A DNA stretch of 64,000 nt from Pholiota molesta (GCA_014925825.1 JACGCK010000076.1:124001-188000); one strand, 5' to 3'. Shown: positions 1 through 12,398, counted from the first letter of the stretch. A program made the numbers and translations. Notes: a model not told the origin generated them from the sequence alone.

Positions 1-2590
1 AATGGGAGAGGTCGAGACTCGAAAACGCAGTCGCAAGGACATAATGATGTGTCCGCGAAACTCAGAATGCAACGAAGGCGGGCAGCAGGCAGTGACATTG
101 GAAAACATTCGACAATTATACCGAGAGACGAAGACGCAATAAGAGTTCCATGGTCATTGACGTCGAGACACGGTTAAAGGTTCAAGAAAACCGCAAGTGT
201 GCCGCGCGCCATATGAACGGGACCGTCAAAGCTGAAAATAAAGTCCTACGGAGAAGAATGAGTAAGTATATGCGCATAGGCACACCATACGAAGAAGACT
301 CACTTCACGAGGCTATAAAATACAGCGATAAAGCAGAGCTCGAGCAATCGGGGACATGGAGGACGTAAAGCGTAGTTCACAACCGGCGCCCGCCACATCC
401 AAGCCTCCGCTGGTCCCATTGTGTTACATCGCTGCCCACATGCCCGCATGGCTGCCTTTTCTTCAGCTTGCCATAGCACTTTAGTCTGACTTCACCGCCC
501 GATGCATGGCGTACAAGCACCCGAATATCCGTTCTAGCTGGCAGCACACGTACAGAACCAGAGATCGAGCATGGAATGAACGCGAACGGCAAAGCAGCCG
601 TGGCAGAAGGTGCTGGCGAAAAGAGTTCGGATGGCTGGGAATGCGCGCTGGAGGGGTGCCACGATGCGCTATCAAAGTGGAAACATTGACTGCTGCAAAG
701 GAATTTAATGGATAGGAGGGAAATGAGGCAAAATCGTTTGCTTACTTTCATCGTCGAGCTGCGTCGAGTCCTCTCCTGTCCGACGACCGGAGCCAATCGA
801 GCACGAGATGTCGAGTAGGGCGCTTTGCTCGACGCGCCGCAGGGCCACACCGTGTGCTGTCGTCGCGTGCCATGCAGTAGAGGTGCTGGGGCGGACGGGT
901 TCAGGCAGAGGCGGTGAGGCGTGTGTCGGTGCGCGGATGGAGCTTGGGCGATGAATGTGCTGCGCTGCGGCGAGGAGGGGACAACGCGGTGAGTGCACGA
1001 GTGCGGCCCGAGGTTCGAGCGCCGATGCGATGGGTCATGTGATGGCGGCTCATCGATTTCATTCACCTCCTCCTGGGACGGACCTGGACCTCTACTAGGC
1101 TCTAGTCCCTTCTCGATCCTCATGCGATAGCTATCCCTCAGAACATTCAGCTCACTCCCCACCCTCACTCTGCGCTGCCCATCCACATACATCAACGACG
1201 CGGACGTTTCCGGTCCGTTCCCCTACCCAGTCCGCATGCGCATCATCACCACCCCAGTCCACGTCCCGCCCCGCACTCGTCGCCGATGCGCACCGGGCTC
1301 CGAGATCCCGCGGGCTGTTCGGGCGCGTGAGGCGCGCATTGTACTTCCCCACCGGGCCTACACTGCGTCGGCCCCCGCGTCCGTCCGTTGCTTGCTTTTT
1401 CTGTGCGATCTCGCGAGCCCGTAGCCGACGTCGACCTCTGGCCAGCCTCCTTCCGCAGGGCCGTCGGAGAGGGCTAGATTCGCTTCACTCTACCGCATGT
1501 CTGCTCGGTTTCTTTCATCGCGGATCATCATGAGACTACCACTATCCGATCCCGCGCCGGTGTGAGTGTCCTTCGAGGAGGCAATGGAACCCACGTACAT
1601 ACGCATACGTCAAGCAAGCGGGTGTGCGCTGTGGGCCGCGTCGTACCACAGCGCGCATTGCTTGACTGCGGCAAGGAGTCTTTAGATTGGCTCTTCGTAG
1701 TGGCAAATGCCAGTGCATGGGGCGGATAGCTGACGCACTCTCATCCACTCTCTGAAACCGCATATGAATTATGTTGAACAGGCTAATTTTGGACTGACTC
1801 CCATCTGCAACGCGTTTACTTCAGAAGCGCACGCCGAGGTGGGTACCAATCACTGGGGCATACCGCAGCATCCCGAACACGTCTCCCAAGATGCGGTACC
1901 TGCATTGAGCTAAGGAGCGCCAGGGAACCTTCTAGACGGTAAGTGGATTCCATAAGACCCATTCAGTTCCGTGTTATGACGTGCCAGTCCATAGAGAGAC
2001 AGCGGCCGCCGTTTGCAGCGTTACATAGATCCAGAACTCGACGACAAAGACCAGGGCGTGCCCCACGCGCGGACGGGGGTCAAACTTTCAAAGAAGTGTG
2101 CACCGCGTCGGCACCTGGCGGGCGCCGCCTGAGCGCCGGCGGGCGGGGCGAATGGCGAATGGGGCGTCGTCGACACGACGGAGGTCCTTTTCCTTTTCGG
2201 TACGCCCTCATACTCATGTTGCACATCTGGCCCATATACGAAATATTTACCCATAGATCCTGACTTCCCGCTCTCAAGAGACCACGCGTATGTATGCTGA
2301 GCGCCGCATCGGCGTCGTTCGTGCGCATGTCCGCCCGTGCGCTACCGCCATCTCTGTCCCTCTGGGGTCGTTGAGATGGTATGCTGGTAAATCTCCTCTT
2401 CGGGGGGCAGCGCGTCGCTTGATGGGCGCTGTAATTTAGATCTGACTCGCCGTCTGGCGCTCACTTCCATCGCGCATTGTGTATACTGAGCACGGAAACT
2501 CAATGCAATATCGGAAGTAAAGGAACGTGAAGTGAGGGCAATTGAGCATCGGTATATACACCAACTTCGATATAACATCGTAACTGATTT
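1..2590. other. Gene-poor 5' stretch
   Basis: I see no gene here that I can name. The longest open frame is on the minus strand from 1195 to 377 (272 codons). Its first ~50 codons look plausibly coding, but the rest is serine, histidine and arginine rich and has no domain I recognise. It could hold an exon of a poorly conserved gene or be chance in GC-rich DNA. Other frames at 1152-1763 and 1943-2578 are short and overlap one another on both strands, which is typical of non-coding GC-rich sequence. Confidence 0.4.
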
Positions 2591-2595
2591 GTGTA

Positions 2596-4864
2596 CTACA
2601 AATACATGGTAAGGAAATGCATTCCATGGCGTCCGAGCGCGCTTCTCTCAACAGCGTCGTATTCACTGGCTTGGCGATTTTCGGGCATGCCGTTCTTATT
2701 TCTTAACCTAAAAATGATAGGTTCCTCCGTCGAGACTTTGCGCTTGTACCCGAGAGGTGTGACCATTCCTGTAGTCTCCTTGTGAACGATCGCGACAGCA
2801 AGGCAATTTTTGGGAATGAGGATGTTGGTTTCATCGCCTCTGCAGTTCAGTATGGCGAATACGAGTCGTGTAGGCATGTTAAGTCCTAGATCTGCTGTGG
2901 TCGGACTAAGAGCTCCAACATCTAGGACGTCGTAGGAATCAGGCAGGCAGGAATCAATTGAAATGGGATAAATTTTGACAGTAGCATAATAATCGCCAAT
3001 AGAGGTGTATGTCGTTGTCGAGTAATTCGTGGGTGCTGCTGGTAGAATTAATACGGGTATACGAAGGCCCAAGTGCGTGAGAGCTAAAGGCTCTATCAAT
3101 ATCGCCCGCGCGAAGTTCAACTTGTTGTTTGAGTAGCGCCGAGCATAGGCAACCGGACTCGACGGAAGGAGAGCGGACACATCTGTTTTATAGTTGCCTG
3201 CCCAATTAAAGATATCCAAGATGTCGGATTTGGTGCTTAGAATTTCTTTGAGAAGGCGAACGAATGCGAGCTTGGCACCTTCGCCGTATGCGATTGACAT
3301 GTTGACGTCGAAAATCCCCATGAGCGAATAAGCCGCATCCTCTCCGCGCGTTACTTGGCGCTTTGCTGCCCAGTGCATTTTGCGCGATATCGGAACCGTG
3401 GCGGGGGAGATAAGCTCCTTCGCAGTAATTGTGGTCGCTAGCTTAATCCTTTTCTGAACCTCAGAGTCTTCCTTGTCGTTTAACGAAGACGTTCCAGTCA
3501 GCTTGCTCCAGTCTTTTCCATAAAATTTGATGCGTTGGGGCGCAAGAAGCTCCTGTAGCGTCCATCCGCGTGTAAACCAGGGGTCATTGTTCATATTCCA
3601 GAGGGTGGTGGTCTCCCCGAGGTAAGTGATACAGATTTTCGCGCCTCGATACCACTTGTACATGGAGCGAATCGATTCATCAAGCTCAGCGCTGCTCTCC
3701 TTGTTGATGCAGACGGTGTCCATCCAGCCAAGGGTAATTTCATGGTCATCCATAGCGACTTTGCAGAAGTTGACTAGCTTTCGATATCCTGCGTGCGTGC
3801 TGAGGTCGAAGGCGCCCTGGTGCCAGTCTTTGTATGTCACCTCGCCGGGAGCCGAACGCAGCCAGGTGTGCGATAGGATAGCATACACGGCAATTTCGGG
3901 TACCCAGGTATGGGGAAGTGTTCTGAAGGACTGGGATCTGAATCTATCGCTTATCTCCGAAGCAAGGTATGAGTAAATACCCGCCCTATCCAGCAGCGTA
4001 ATACTATCGATTCCAGCTCGTGTTTTTTGGATGCATAGCAGGCGGATGGGCATATCGTTGAAGACGTGTGCTCTGAGATCTGATAGTACCTCCCCGAGCG
4101 GGTCAAAGTTCAGGGGCGTGGAATGTATACCTGAATTGCTGTTATTTACTGTTCCTTTAACACTCAGCGAAAGGTAATCTGATTCACCAGCGCTGCTCCT
4201 GGCAAAGAATGTCTCGAATGTCTCTTCACCTGGCAAATCCGCAGTTTTCGATAGCTGCACATTCGAAGATTCGTTTTTTACTAGAAAGTTAAATGAGAAT
4301 GATAAGAAGGCATTTAAATTCGGGGGAGAAAACAGTACCAAGGTTATCGACTCCTTTGATTGTCGACTTTTCCGGCACTGTGTCGATGGTCATACAAAAT
4401 AATTGACAATGGCCTCTGCTTGAATACTCAAGAGCCAGTACATACCTTCCAAATGAACAGTCTGTATAGTTGCTTTTGTCGCTTCCTGATTATCTGACTG
4501 AGAATGATCGCGAATGATGCAGGTTATGTATTTCTGGAGCGCTGCGAGAAATGCGTCAGCTTCGGGCCCAACAGGGACCCTCTCTGAATCTAAAATACGA
4601 ATGAAATACTTTCAGTCCTACGCTGCTAGATAGAAGAGACAACCGACCTTTGCGGTCAGGCATAACTGCCTTGATGAGAGGAACGACCACATTATGGAGA
4701 GCCGTGAGCAACATTTGAGCTTGGGGGTTCGAAGACGTGGCAACTTATGTACCAGCGATAAGGGTAAATTGTTCTGGAAGAGAAAGAAAATCACCTTCTG
4801 GTACATGAGCCTCAGATGGCTTGCTGGAGTCGACTCCAGCTCGAGTATTACTAAATGACGACAT
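2596..4864 (-). CDS. HET-domain protein, copy 1
   Basis: Heterokaryon-incompatibility (HET) domain protein of about 677 residues. In fungi this domain triggers a cell-death-type response in non-self recognition. I read six exon segments joined as 4864-4795, 4743-4648, 4589-4446, 4377-4339 and 4280-2596, which sum to a multiple of three. The HET core is in the last exon: YAILSHTWLR, then GWMDTVCINKESS, then WFTRGWTLQELLAP. It is followed by the conserved block containing AYSLMGIF and AYGEG, and the protein ends RHGMQFLTMYL. The small upstream exons encode an N-terminal module with QMLLTAL and VGPEADAFLAALQKY, shared with the two other HET genes in this window. No NACHT, ankyrin or WD repeats are seen. 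The start at 4864 is inferred from splicing phase and homology to copies 2 and 3. Confidence 0.85.
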
Positions 4865-5606
4865 AAAGTGACGACGAAGGGAGAGTTTGTACAATTGAGC
4901 TGTTGGAGGAGGGATGGGTTCACGTTAGTATTGAGTTCTGATCAATTATATAACGTACTAGCGGTAAAAATTACAGTGGTTTTCAATGATGCTCGAAGCG
5001 AGAGAAAGGTTCAATGGGACATGCATCGTTATCGGTGATATCTTGTGGTCATACTGCGGCAGTGACCGACTCCCACCTTCGCCGAATTTAATTATAGCAG
5101 TTTGTAAACCTTGAATAATCGCCAAATAATCGCCAAATGACACAAATAGTTGTCGGGGCTTCGGACATGGACTTCCAAATACAATTTACGCACACATCCA
5201 GCTCAAGCCCATGCTCCCATTGGAAGATGGTTTTCTCTCTCAAGTTTCAACTTTAGTGCTCAGTAGTGCTCAAAAAACGTCCGTCTTCCAAGACCCCCGG
5301 CAATTCACCCTCTGACGCACGCATCATGGTCTGAGCCAACCTGTCTGGAAAAATTGACCGTATTTCGACCATAGAGTACTTGAATGGCCAGAACGCAAGT
5401 CCAACCGATTGGGCACGTAGAAAAACCCGTGCGTGCGTGCACGCACCGGATGCGTTTTGCACGCACTTTGCATGTACGCTCACTCATACACACGCAAGCA
5501 CGTCAAGGTGTCATATGTGTGCTATCAATCATTCTTTTATCTGGTATTTACAGCCTTAGTAGCATGCCACAATTTTATAAATACAAATGTCAGAGTTTAC
5601 AGTGTG
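4865..5606. other. Intergenic region between HET 1 and esterase copy 1
   Basis: No gene is supportable. The stretch holds a short tandem duplication of AATAATCGCCA near 5113-5138. Between about 5390 and 5500 it holds a cluster of GTGCGTGC/GCACGCAC motifs. A related, more diverged cluster lies at 8450-8540, on the other side of the esterase-hydrophobin block. Confidence 0.4.
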
Positions 5607-5706
5607 ATTTCGAAGTTGTAGCGGGCAGTTGCGAACTATGAGTACGGGCCGTCGTCTCCAATACTCCAAACCTCTCCGACTCCACTTTCTGGCTCGTTCT
5701 GTTTTC

Positions 5707-5713
5707 TATAAAA
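5707..5713 (+). promoter_or_regulatory. TATA box of esterase copy 1
   Basis: TATAAAA lies 72 bases upstream of the ATG at 5779. The same TATAAAA at the same spacing precedes the inverted copy near 54450, which supports a shared core promoter. Confidence 0.6.
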
Positions 5714-5778
5714 CGAGTAACCATCCTCCTCATCCCCTCAGTCCCATGTCCATTCGAACGTCCCTCGTTGTTTGAGAC

Positions 5779-7020
5779 ATGGTTTTCAAATCCTATCTCG
5801 TTTACCTCTCTCTTGCCTTACCACTAATGGCTGCTTGTGAGTCGTTGAACACGATGCTGGTCCTTTTTCGGTGTTAACGTATCGTCCTATACAGCTATAG
5901 TAGCCCAGATTTTAGTCTTCCACCCCCTCTGCTGTGCCCCGAGCTCCCAAAGAACCTCACGCTCACCTCAAAACTTCCGAACCCATTCAAATTCGCCGCA
6001 AGCCGCACGCCTATCGAAACGAAGGCGCAATGGTCCTGCCGCCGCGAGGAGATTAATCAGCTGTTTCAGCGCTATGAGTTAGGAATGCTCCCACCTAAGC
6101 CAGATTCGGCCACTGGTACACTCAGTGGCTACACCCTCACCATCGACATCACCCATGCCGGACAGTCGATCTCGTTCAACGTCACCGTGACCTTGCCCAC
6201 CAACGGTACCGCTCCCTTCCCGGGTGTGATTGGCATCGGCGGCATCAGCGTTCCCATCCCCGCAGGCGTGGCCACTCTCGTCTTCGACAACAACGTGATT
6301 GCGCAGCAGAACGACGCGACCAGTCGAGGGATCGGCGACTTCTACACCCTTTTCGGCGCGAATGCGACAGCCTCTTCCATGACGGCGTGGTCCTGGGGCA
6401 TCAGCCGAATCATCGACGTCCTCGAGAAGACGCCGGAGGCCAATATCGATCTCAAGAGACTCGGTGTTACGGGCTGCTCTCGAAACGGCAAAGGTGCCTT
6501 CGTGGCCGGAGTCTTCGACGATCGCATTGCCCTCACCATCCCGAAGGAGTCCGGATCCGGCGGCGAAGGCTGCTGGCGTATCTCCGACTGGATGCTCGCC
6601 AACGGAACCGACACGCAGACCGCCTCCGAGATCGTCCGAGAACGTATGGTTCTCGCTGAACTTCGCCAACTTCGCCAACGACGTCGACGTGCTCCCTTTG
6701 GATCACCACATGCTCGGGGGCTGATCGCGCCCAGAGCTTTATTCGTAATCGACAACACGGGGATCGACTGGCTGGGGCCCGAGTCCAACTTCGGGTGCAT
6801 GAAGACCGCCAACAAGATATGGCAGGCCCTGGGCGTTCCGGACAATATGGGATTCTCGGGTGTTGGAAACCACGACCATTGTGCGTTCCCGGCGTCGCAA
6901 CCGCCAGACTTGGACACTTTCTTCAGCAAGTTCTTCTTTGGTCAAAACACGAACACGAGCGTCATCGAGACTGATGGTCTTAACGACTTGGGTTTCGTTG
7001 ATTCCGATTGGATTGACTGA
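5779..7020 (+). CDS. 4-O-methyl-glucuronoyl methylesterase (CE15), copy 1, damaged
   Basis: CE15 esterases cut the ester bond between lignin alcohols and the glucuronic acid side chains of xylan. The protein is predicted to be secreted: MVFKSYLVYLSLALPLMAA is a signal peptide. The nucleophile motif GCSRNGKG, the acid in ESGSGGE and the histidine motif NHDHCAFP are all kept. Compared with the intact inverted copy there are three lesions. One base is missing just after the usual acceptor (AG at 5894), so the frame is only kept if the CAG ending at 5908 is used (exons 5779-5836 and 5909-7020, 389 residues). Two bases are missing near 6636 and one near 6716, so about 27 codons between are read in a wrong, arginine-rich frame. 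The shifted stretch replaces the conserved WFS...DHH region, so activity is doubtful. It could be called a pseudogene, although no stop codon interrupts it. Confidence 0.85.
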
Positions 7021-7534
7021 GAGGTGCCTCGTCTTCGTTAAGTAGTGTCCTGATTCTGCGGCACTGCCTTGTAGCCTGCTTGAAGCCTATGAATCGCTTT
7101 GAATTCAAAAGTTTACGCTACTTCAATGGTTTCATTGATAACATACCTTGAGCAAGAGCGTCCATGGCTGTCCATGGTAGTCGGTGAGAGTCGACGACTG
7201 CGAAGTTCCGTCGGCAAGTCCCGGCCGCCTCGACGTCAGAAACGGGCAAACCATTCCTTTTTGGGATAGTCAGAGTCCTATTTGGGCTACTCGCATGTTG
7301 CCGACCTTCTTCACCACCCTGCAGTGCAGCCCGCCAATGGACTTGGTTTCGAACGGACAAGCCACGTACGTCTTTTAATGGTGCACGAGCCACCATGGAG
7401 GGTATAAGAGGGGCCGCAAATATTCTTCTCATTCCTCAGTCGAACGCCCACTTTCGTCTGTCATCTCCACCTCACTCATCAGCTCCTTCACTTTTTGGTT
7501 TTTAACCTATCCTTAATAACTCTCCACCAGCAAA
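7021..7534 (+). promoter_or_regulatory. Intergenic DNA and hydrophobin copy 1 promoter
   Basis: A gene-free stretch between the esterase stop and the hydrophobin start. TATAAG lies at 7403-7408, 132 bases before the hydrophobin ATG. A long pyrimidine-rich CT leader follows, as is common before highly expressed fungal genes. The same sequence precedes hydrophobin copy 2 in inverted orientation. Confidence 0.5.
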
Positions 7535-7993
7535 ATGTTCTCCAAGCTCGCTTTCTTCACCGTTGCCGCCATGGCCGTCTTCGTCGTTGGCTCTCCCGAC
7601 GGCGGTATCTCCAACTCGTGCAACACCGGCAAAGTGCAGTGCTGTTCGTATTTTACCGCTACCTTCTTTCATCTACCCTCGCTGACTTTCATTCAATTTA
7701 TCGACACATAGGCAACTCCCTCCAGCAGGCTAACAGCCCGCAATACTCTGGATTCTTGGCGCTTCTTGGTGTTGCCGCAGGAGACATTACCGGCCAGCTG
7801 GGAGTGAACTGCAGCCCCATCAGCGCCATCGCCGTCGGAGGAGGCTCTTCTTGCACTACCCAGCCCGTCTGCTGCAGCAACAACAACTTCAGTGCGTTTT
7901 ATTTTTCATGCTCCAATCTGAACTTAGTCATTAACTTGGCTTTTCACAGACGGTGTTATCGCTATTGGATGCAGCCCCGTTAACATTGCTTAA
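7535..7993 (+). CDS. Class I hydrophobin, copy 1
   Basis: Small secreted amphipathic protein that self-assembles at hyphal surfaces and air-water interfaces. Three exons (7535-7643, 7712-7891, 7950-7993) give 110 residues. The protein has a signal peptide starting MFSKLAFFTV. Its eight cysteines follow the hydrophobin order: one Cys in SCNTGK, the pair in VQCC, one in VNCSP, one in SSCTT, the pair in VCCS, and a last one in IGCSP. The first intron uses a GTTCGT donor, chosen because it restores the CC pair. The inverted copy has GTTAGT at the same place. It lies in tandem with the esterase. The differences between the two copies are mostly in introns and third codon positions. Confidence 0.95.
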
Positions 7994-8293
7994 TCTTTTG
8001 AGGCTCTGATCTCGCTGTCGGCTCGCATTCGCTTTGAAGTTTTGTGGATGACGAGCTTATTACTTTAGTTCATTCCATTATTTGAGGGGTTCGAATAAGT
8101 AAATTACAAGCCACGTACATATCTTACTAGAGTGCAAATTATTTTGACGTTCACCAACTCAATCCTGTGTCCCACTCTTCAATAAGCTCGCTCGATAATT
8201 TATTTCAAGAATTTGCGACTGTTCAACTTATTCCATGGATTTAATCTGCAGTACTTTCTGCTTCGAAGGTTTTATCGGCTTCAAAATAACTAC

Positions 8294-8725
8294 TAAAGTA
8301 ATTGATGAAAGTCCTCAAAGATTTATTCGTTCAAATTACTAGCGCCTTCTCGTAACCAAACATCAAGTACTAAAGCCAAAGTTCTTAAACATATCTGATT
8401 GGTGGACGCCTACGTGCGCGCATATCAGGCAACTATGCGCGCCCAGCTGCTTTGCACGCATGAGGATGCACGCACCCTGATTCGAGTTGCACGCACCACG
8501 CACGCACATGCACGCTCCGCACGCTCATGACACGGCAAAATACCTGTGCCCCAACCGATAGTATCCCGCTCTGCAAGCTCGGGCGTCCTGGAATCTGCGG
8601 CAAACTCTTCCCGTCCAACGATGCTTCCCAGCCGAGGGTACCTCTTGACTGCTACGACCTGATCAAGAAATCACAAGGCAACTCGATTGTAATTCAACTA
8701 CAGCTTACAAAACGACACCACAAAC
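8294..8725. other. Intergenic with GCACGCAC cluster
   Basis: No gene is seen. The block at about 8450-8540 is packed with GCACGCAC-type motifs and ends in CCCCAACCGAT. A similar but inverted and diverged arrangement lies at 5400-5500, so this may be the remains of a small repeat flanking the duplicated esterase-hydrophobin block. Confidence 0.35.
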
Positions 8726-10169
8726 TCACGATAATTCGATCGAGTTCAACGCCTCAGCGACAGCCTCCCTCAACGCCTCCTCCTCCATCACTCGTTCCAG
8801 CTCCGGCCACGAGCGCACAGGCGGCACCGTGTCCTCGCTATCCACTCTTCCGTCCCTTCCTTCCAAGACCTCATCAAAGAAATCCCCCGCACCACTCGCG
8901 TGCAAGATTCCGGCGATCGCGGCGTGAATGGCGAGGTAGTCTGGGTTCGGCAGCGCGACGCGCGCCGTATGAGTCCCCGTATGGGTAGAGCTCGCGCTGA
9001 GTTCGTCGCTGTGGTCTGTGAAAATGACAAGGTTGTCTTTGGGTAGGCGGAATAGACATCCATCGCTGAAATCTATAAAGGTGTACACGTCGGGCGTCTG
9101 GATGTATCGTCAGACATCAGAAGGTCATAGAAGATGATGACCCCGACCGCCGTTTTATTTAAGCTCCACCAAAAGGAGCCGAAAGCATGATGCATATTAC
9201 CTTCGAGCATGAAGCTGTTCGCTGGGTCGTCAATGTGGCTGTTCAGTTCGCCGAGTGTCTTGAATGGAAGATGGGCCAGATTTGCGAGGATCTCGAACGC
9301 AATTCGGGCGGAGCTGAACTGGATGGTAAATGACGCCTGGTAAGCGAGAGATACCGTGAACGGGTAGCCAACGCACAGAGTCTAATGCTTCATCGCTGGC
9401 AAGATTATCGACGAGCCTACAAAGTATGTGGGCCTTTCGTAGTTCCACTCTGGAGACTTTTTTTATCGGCGTGGGGTGCGACAGATCTTGAAACTCCGTT
9501 ACAGGACACCGATACCCATCTCGTGCTATCACCTTGATACTGCGTCAACAATGCGATATTCACGCCAAAATATGTCTACGCACGCGTTTGTATGAGGACG
9601 GGCTTCCGGTTCCTCCCTTCCCGCTGCATAACTTGCTTTGAAGAGGGCAGCCTGCTTCACGAAGATTTCGATTGGCGTGGTTCTCATAGTGCATGCCTGC
9701 TTTCACTAGAAATACGTCAGGGCCCAGAGTATATTTATCGCGAGCTAGCAGCGCCCACAAACGAATAAGAAGTGCGTCAGCCATGTGACACCAAGGGCTA
9801 CGAGTGCGTGAACCACATCGTCGTCGTCGCCGCCGTCTTTCCCGCTGCACGCTGTGACGGCGGACGCGACGTATCGTGTGCCTTTCTCGCCCCCGCAATC
9901 TCCTGAAAACGCAAGCATAGCGCTGATAACGGCATCGAGGTTCAGGGATACGGGCCCATTTTTGTTTGTGTGCCGGTAGGTGTTCCCGGGGCTCGGGATG
10001 AGCTTTTCAGTGATCAGTTTCCGTGCGCCGTCGACCAGTGTTTGCAGATCAGTCTGGCTTTGTTGGATACGGGTGACCTCTCCGCTGAGACTCTCATAAA
10101 CTTCGACAGAGGCGCGTGAATGCGAAGGAGTGCAGGTAAGTGGCTACCTGTGTCGAAGGAAATACTCAT
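8726..10169 (-). CDS. HNH-nuclease-domain protein of basidiomycete type
   Basis: Probable HNH_2-type protein; this family is expanded in Agaricomycetes and mostly uncharacterised. The N-terminal region (about 10120-9770) reads VYESLSGEVT and onward, ending in a conserved-looking TWLTHFLF block. The HNH core follows as IARDGYRCPVTEF, then VELRKAHILC (first His), then DDPANSFMLEGNMHHAF (Asn and last His). The C-terminal block contains AIHAAIAGILHASGAG and ends at 8726. Several introns are needed, one with an unusual GTCGGG donor near 9145, so exact joins are uncertain. The start at 10169 is one option, with a 47-base intron after MSISFDT. The gene may be somewhat decayed. Confidence 0.55.
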
Positions 10170-10499
10170 TGTCTACCATGCGGAATAAAATAGTAGAACG
10201 AGGTTGAGAACGAGTTGCGTGACGAAGTTCAAATTCTGCCCCTGCCGTTGGATGCCGACGAGACAAACAAGCAAAAAGTTCGCGTCAACAAGCAGTTACG
10301 CGCGCCGCGGTCCGTACCCAACTTCGACAAGCCATACCATCCTCCAGACCTTCGTCGATAGTCACTATCTATTATCCTTCTCAAGTACACCACAGAAAAT
10401 GGGCATGAAAACCTCGTTTCGCGTCCTTTATGCACGGTATACAACGACGACGCCGACGACGAAGACGAACAAGACTTGTTGTAACTTGTGGGGAACATG

Positions 10500-11800
10500 G
10501 CTTGAGGTGAGCACAGCGCCTCTCCTCACCCATGCATGAACTCTTTCTGACCTTTGCTCCAGCCCGAGTTTGGCAACCTTTTCAGCAGTACTTTACCACT
10601 CACGGAGAAACGCAACATCTTTCATCGATGTCAACGTCCGAAACAACGCGTCCAAGTTCAACGGCCTGCCTATCGTAGAGCTCCTGTAGATCTACACGCC
10701 GGAACACTGCCACTCAAGCAATTTATGATGCTTTACACAATTACAGGATCGTACCGGTTTCGGTGTCCTTCCCTGTGCCCTTTCTTCTCGATTCCATGTC
10801 TTCGTCCAACCATCGACATATCAGCTTAATCAATCACTTCGAAGTCGATTTGCATCGCCACCTCACATTTGGTACGCACTCTTTAGGTTTCTATTCCACT
10901 CTTCTCAATCCGTCTATGGTGCATCTTGTTACACACAGCACCATTTCCACGAACCGCTGGTTTCATGTGTCGATGACGGAGCTCGAATCTATGTCAGTTT
11001 ACACTGGGTATGCATGTTCCTCCTCGCCGTTCAGCGTATTTTTGACTGATATTTGCCTTCAGCGACCCCTCACACCGTCACGGATACCGTACCTGGCTTT
11101 ACGCTCCTGCATGAATCCCGACAAAAATCCAGTCTGTTCTTGAATGCGACGTACAAAACGATTGCCCCCCTGACGAGCGCGTCGTCAGTTGGGCCAGGAA
11201 ATTCGACCGGCAAGATGCGCTGCCTGGCGGTATGAGTGCTGTCTGCTATCCCTCGTTGTCCTTCGTGTTCGTGCGCCGCCCTTGTTAGTACGTTACCATG
11301 CAAATTTTACGGCGCCGCTTCTGATAATATTACAGCCCAAATTTGGGAGTGGCCGCGCACGTCCTCCTGCCAGCAGGCCAAGTCGTTTGACTGAGTCTTC
11401 TATCCTCAGTTCTACGCCGGCCCATGTACCATGAACTCTTCCATCCAGTTTGGCGAGAATTATGGCCTGGTTGGTGCACGATCTTAGCGCATGTGGCAAG
11501 GAGGTGAGTAGCAATATTCGCAATGCTTTGTTTACGGCTTCCTCTCAAACGAACTTTGTTTTATCTGTCTCTAGGTGCCCTCTTTCTCATTTGATGCCTC
11601 TATTCACATCCCCCCGTCGTCGTATACTATTCTGGCTTAGGTCAACCTCTTCGCTCATACCTACGGTCCACCTCAATCGTTTGACATTCGTTGATCTTCC
11701 GTATTTCATGAGCGAATCACTACCTCTGGACGAACCCCGACCTCGATTGATGGAACTACGGTATTTGTGATTAAGGGTTCGGCATCGAGCAGTACATGGT
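10500..11800 (+). pseudogene. Decayed multi-exon gene, unidentified
   Basis: On the plus strand there are islands that read like real protein, in shifting frames and with stops between them. Examples are a block near 11060-11220 with GYRTWLYAPA and PPDERVVSWARKFDRQDALPGG-like text, and one near 11415-11490 with PCTMNSSIQFGENYGLVGAR. Some breaks may be true introns, but in-frame stops also fall inside the islands, for example near 11110 and 11485. I do not recognise the family. It lies directly upstream of HET copy 2 in the same direction. Confidence 0.35.
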
Positions 11801-12398
11801 TCTAGTGCGCGCTTCATTCTCCTTTATCGTTCCCGCCGAGGCTTATTACAAAGATTCGCAGATTTATGCACCTTGTTATGTTCTTTTTGAAACTGCGACA
11901 CGCAGATGGATGAGGCGCACATCCTGATCTACGTTTTTCTGAAATTTCTACGATCAAATATTCGGCCGTTTTCGCATGTATGCCGGGCATTTATATGAGT
12001 ATCAAACCCTGTTTTTTATCCAAATCCGGTACTATCATACGGTTACGTCGCCTTGCCCGAAGGGCTTCTGAGACGTCTGTTGCATAGCTACCCTACGAGG
12101 GGCACGTACTAGCGATAGGTTCAGTACACTTGGTTGAATACCTGACAACGCTGAAGTTGGAGTCCAACATTCACCATGTCATGACCGGAAAACAGGCTGA
12201 CAAGTGTGAGTATGTTTTGACGCTGCATGCTGGACCCCAAAATAGCGCCAATCTCCTTCTTTCGCATCGAATATCACGCAAGCCCTCTAGCAGCAACACT
12301 GTCCGGTACGTGGAACTTAATGGTCCTATAGATATCACCGACTGAATTCTGAATGTCTTTAGAGGACGAGTGGCATTCCTTCCGAGTTCAATATCAAC

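Larger units (their letters stand above)
5607..8290 (+). repeat. Inverted segmental duplication, left arm
   Basis: This block carries esterase copy 1, hydrophobin copy 1, both promoters and the hydrophobin 3' flank. Its reverse complement is recognisable at about 51850-54545, with high identity by eye including the introns and intergenic DNA. The outer edge is sharp: GATTTCGAAGTTGTAGCGGG is shared and the sequence to its left is not. The inner edge fades after about 8280. The arm is about 2.7 kb. Orientation is inverted and the spacer is about 43.6 kb. Confidence 0.9.

Noticed and set aside
377..1195. 272-codon minus-strand frame as a gene
   Set aside because: No recognised motif, biased composition and overlapping frames on both strands; reported only as a possibility in the gene-poor stretch.
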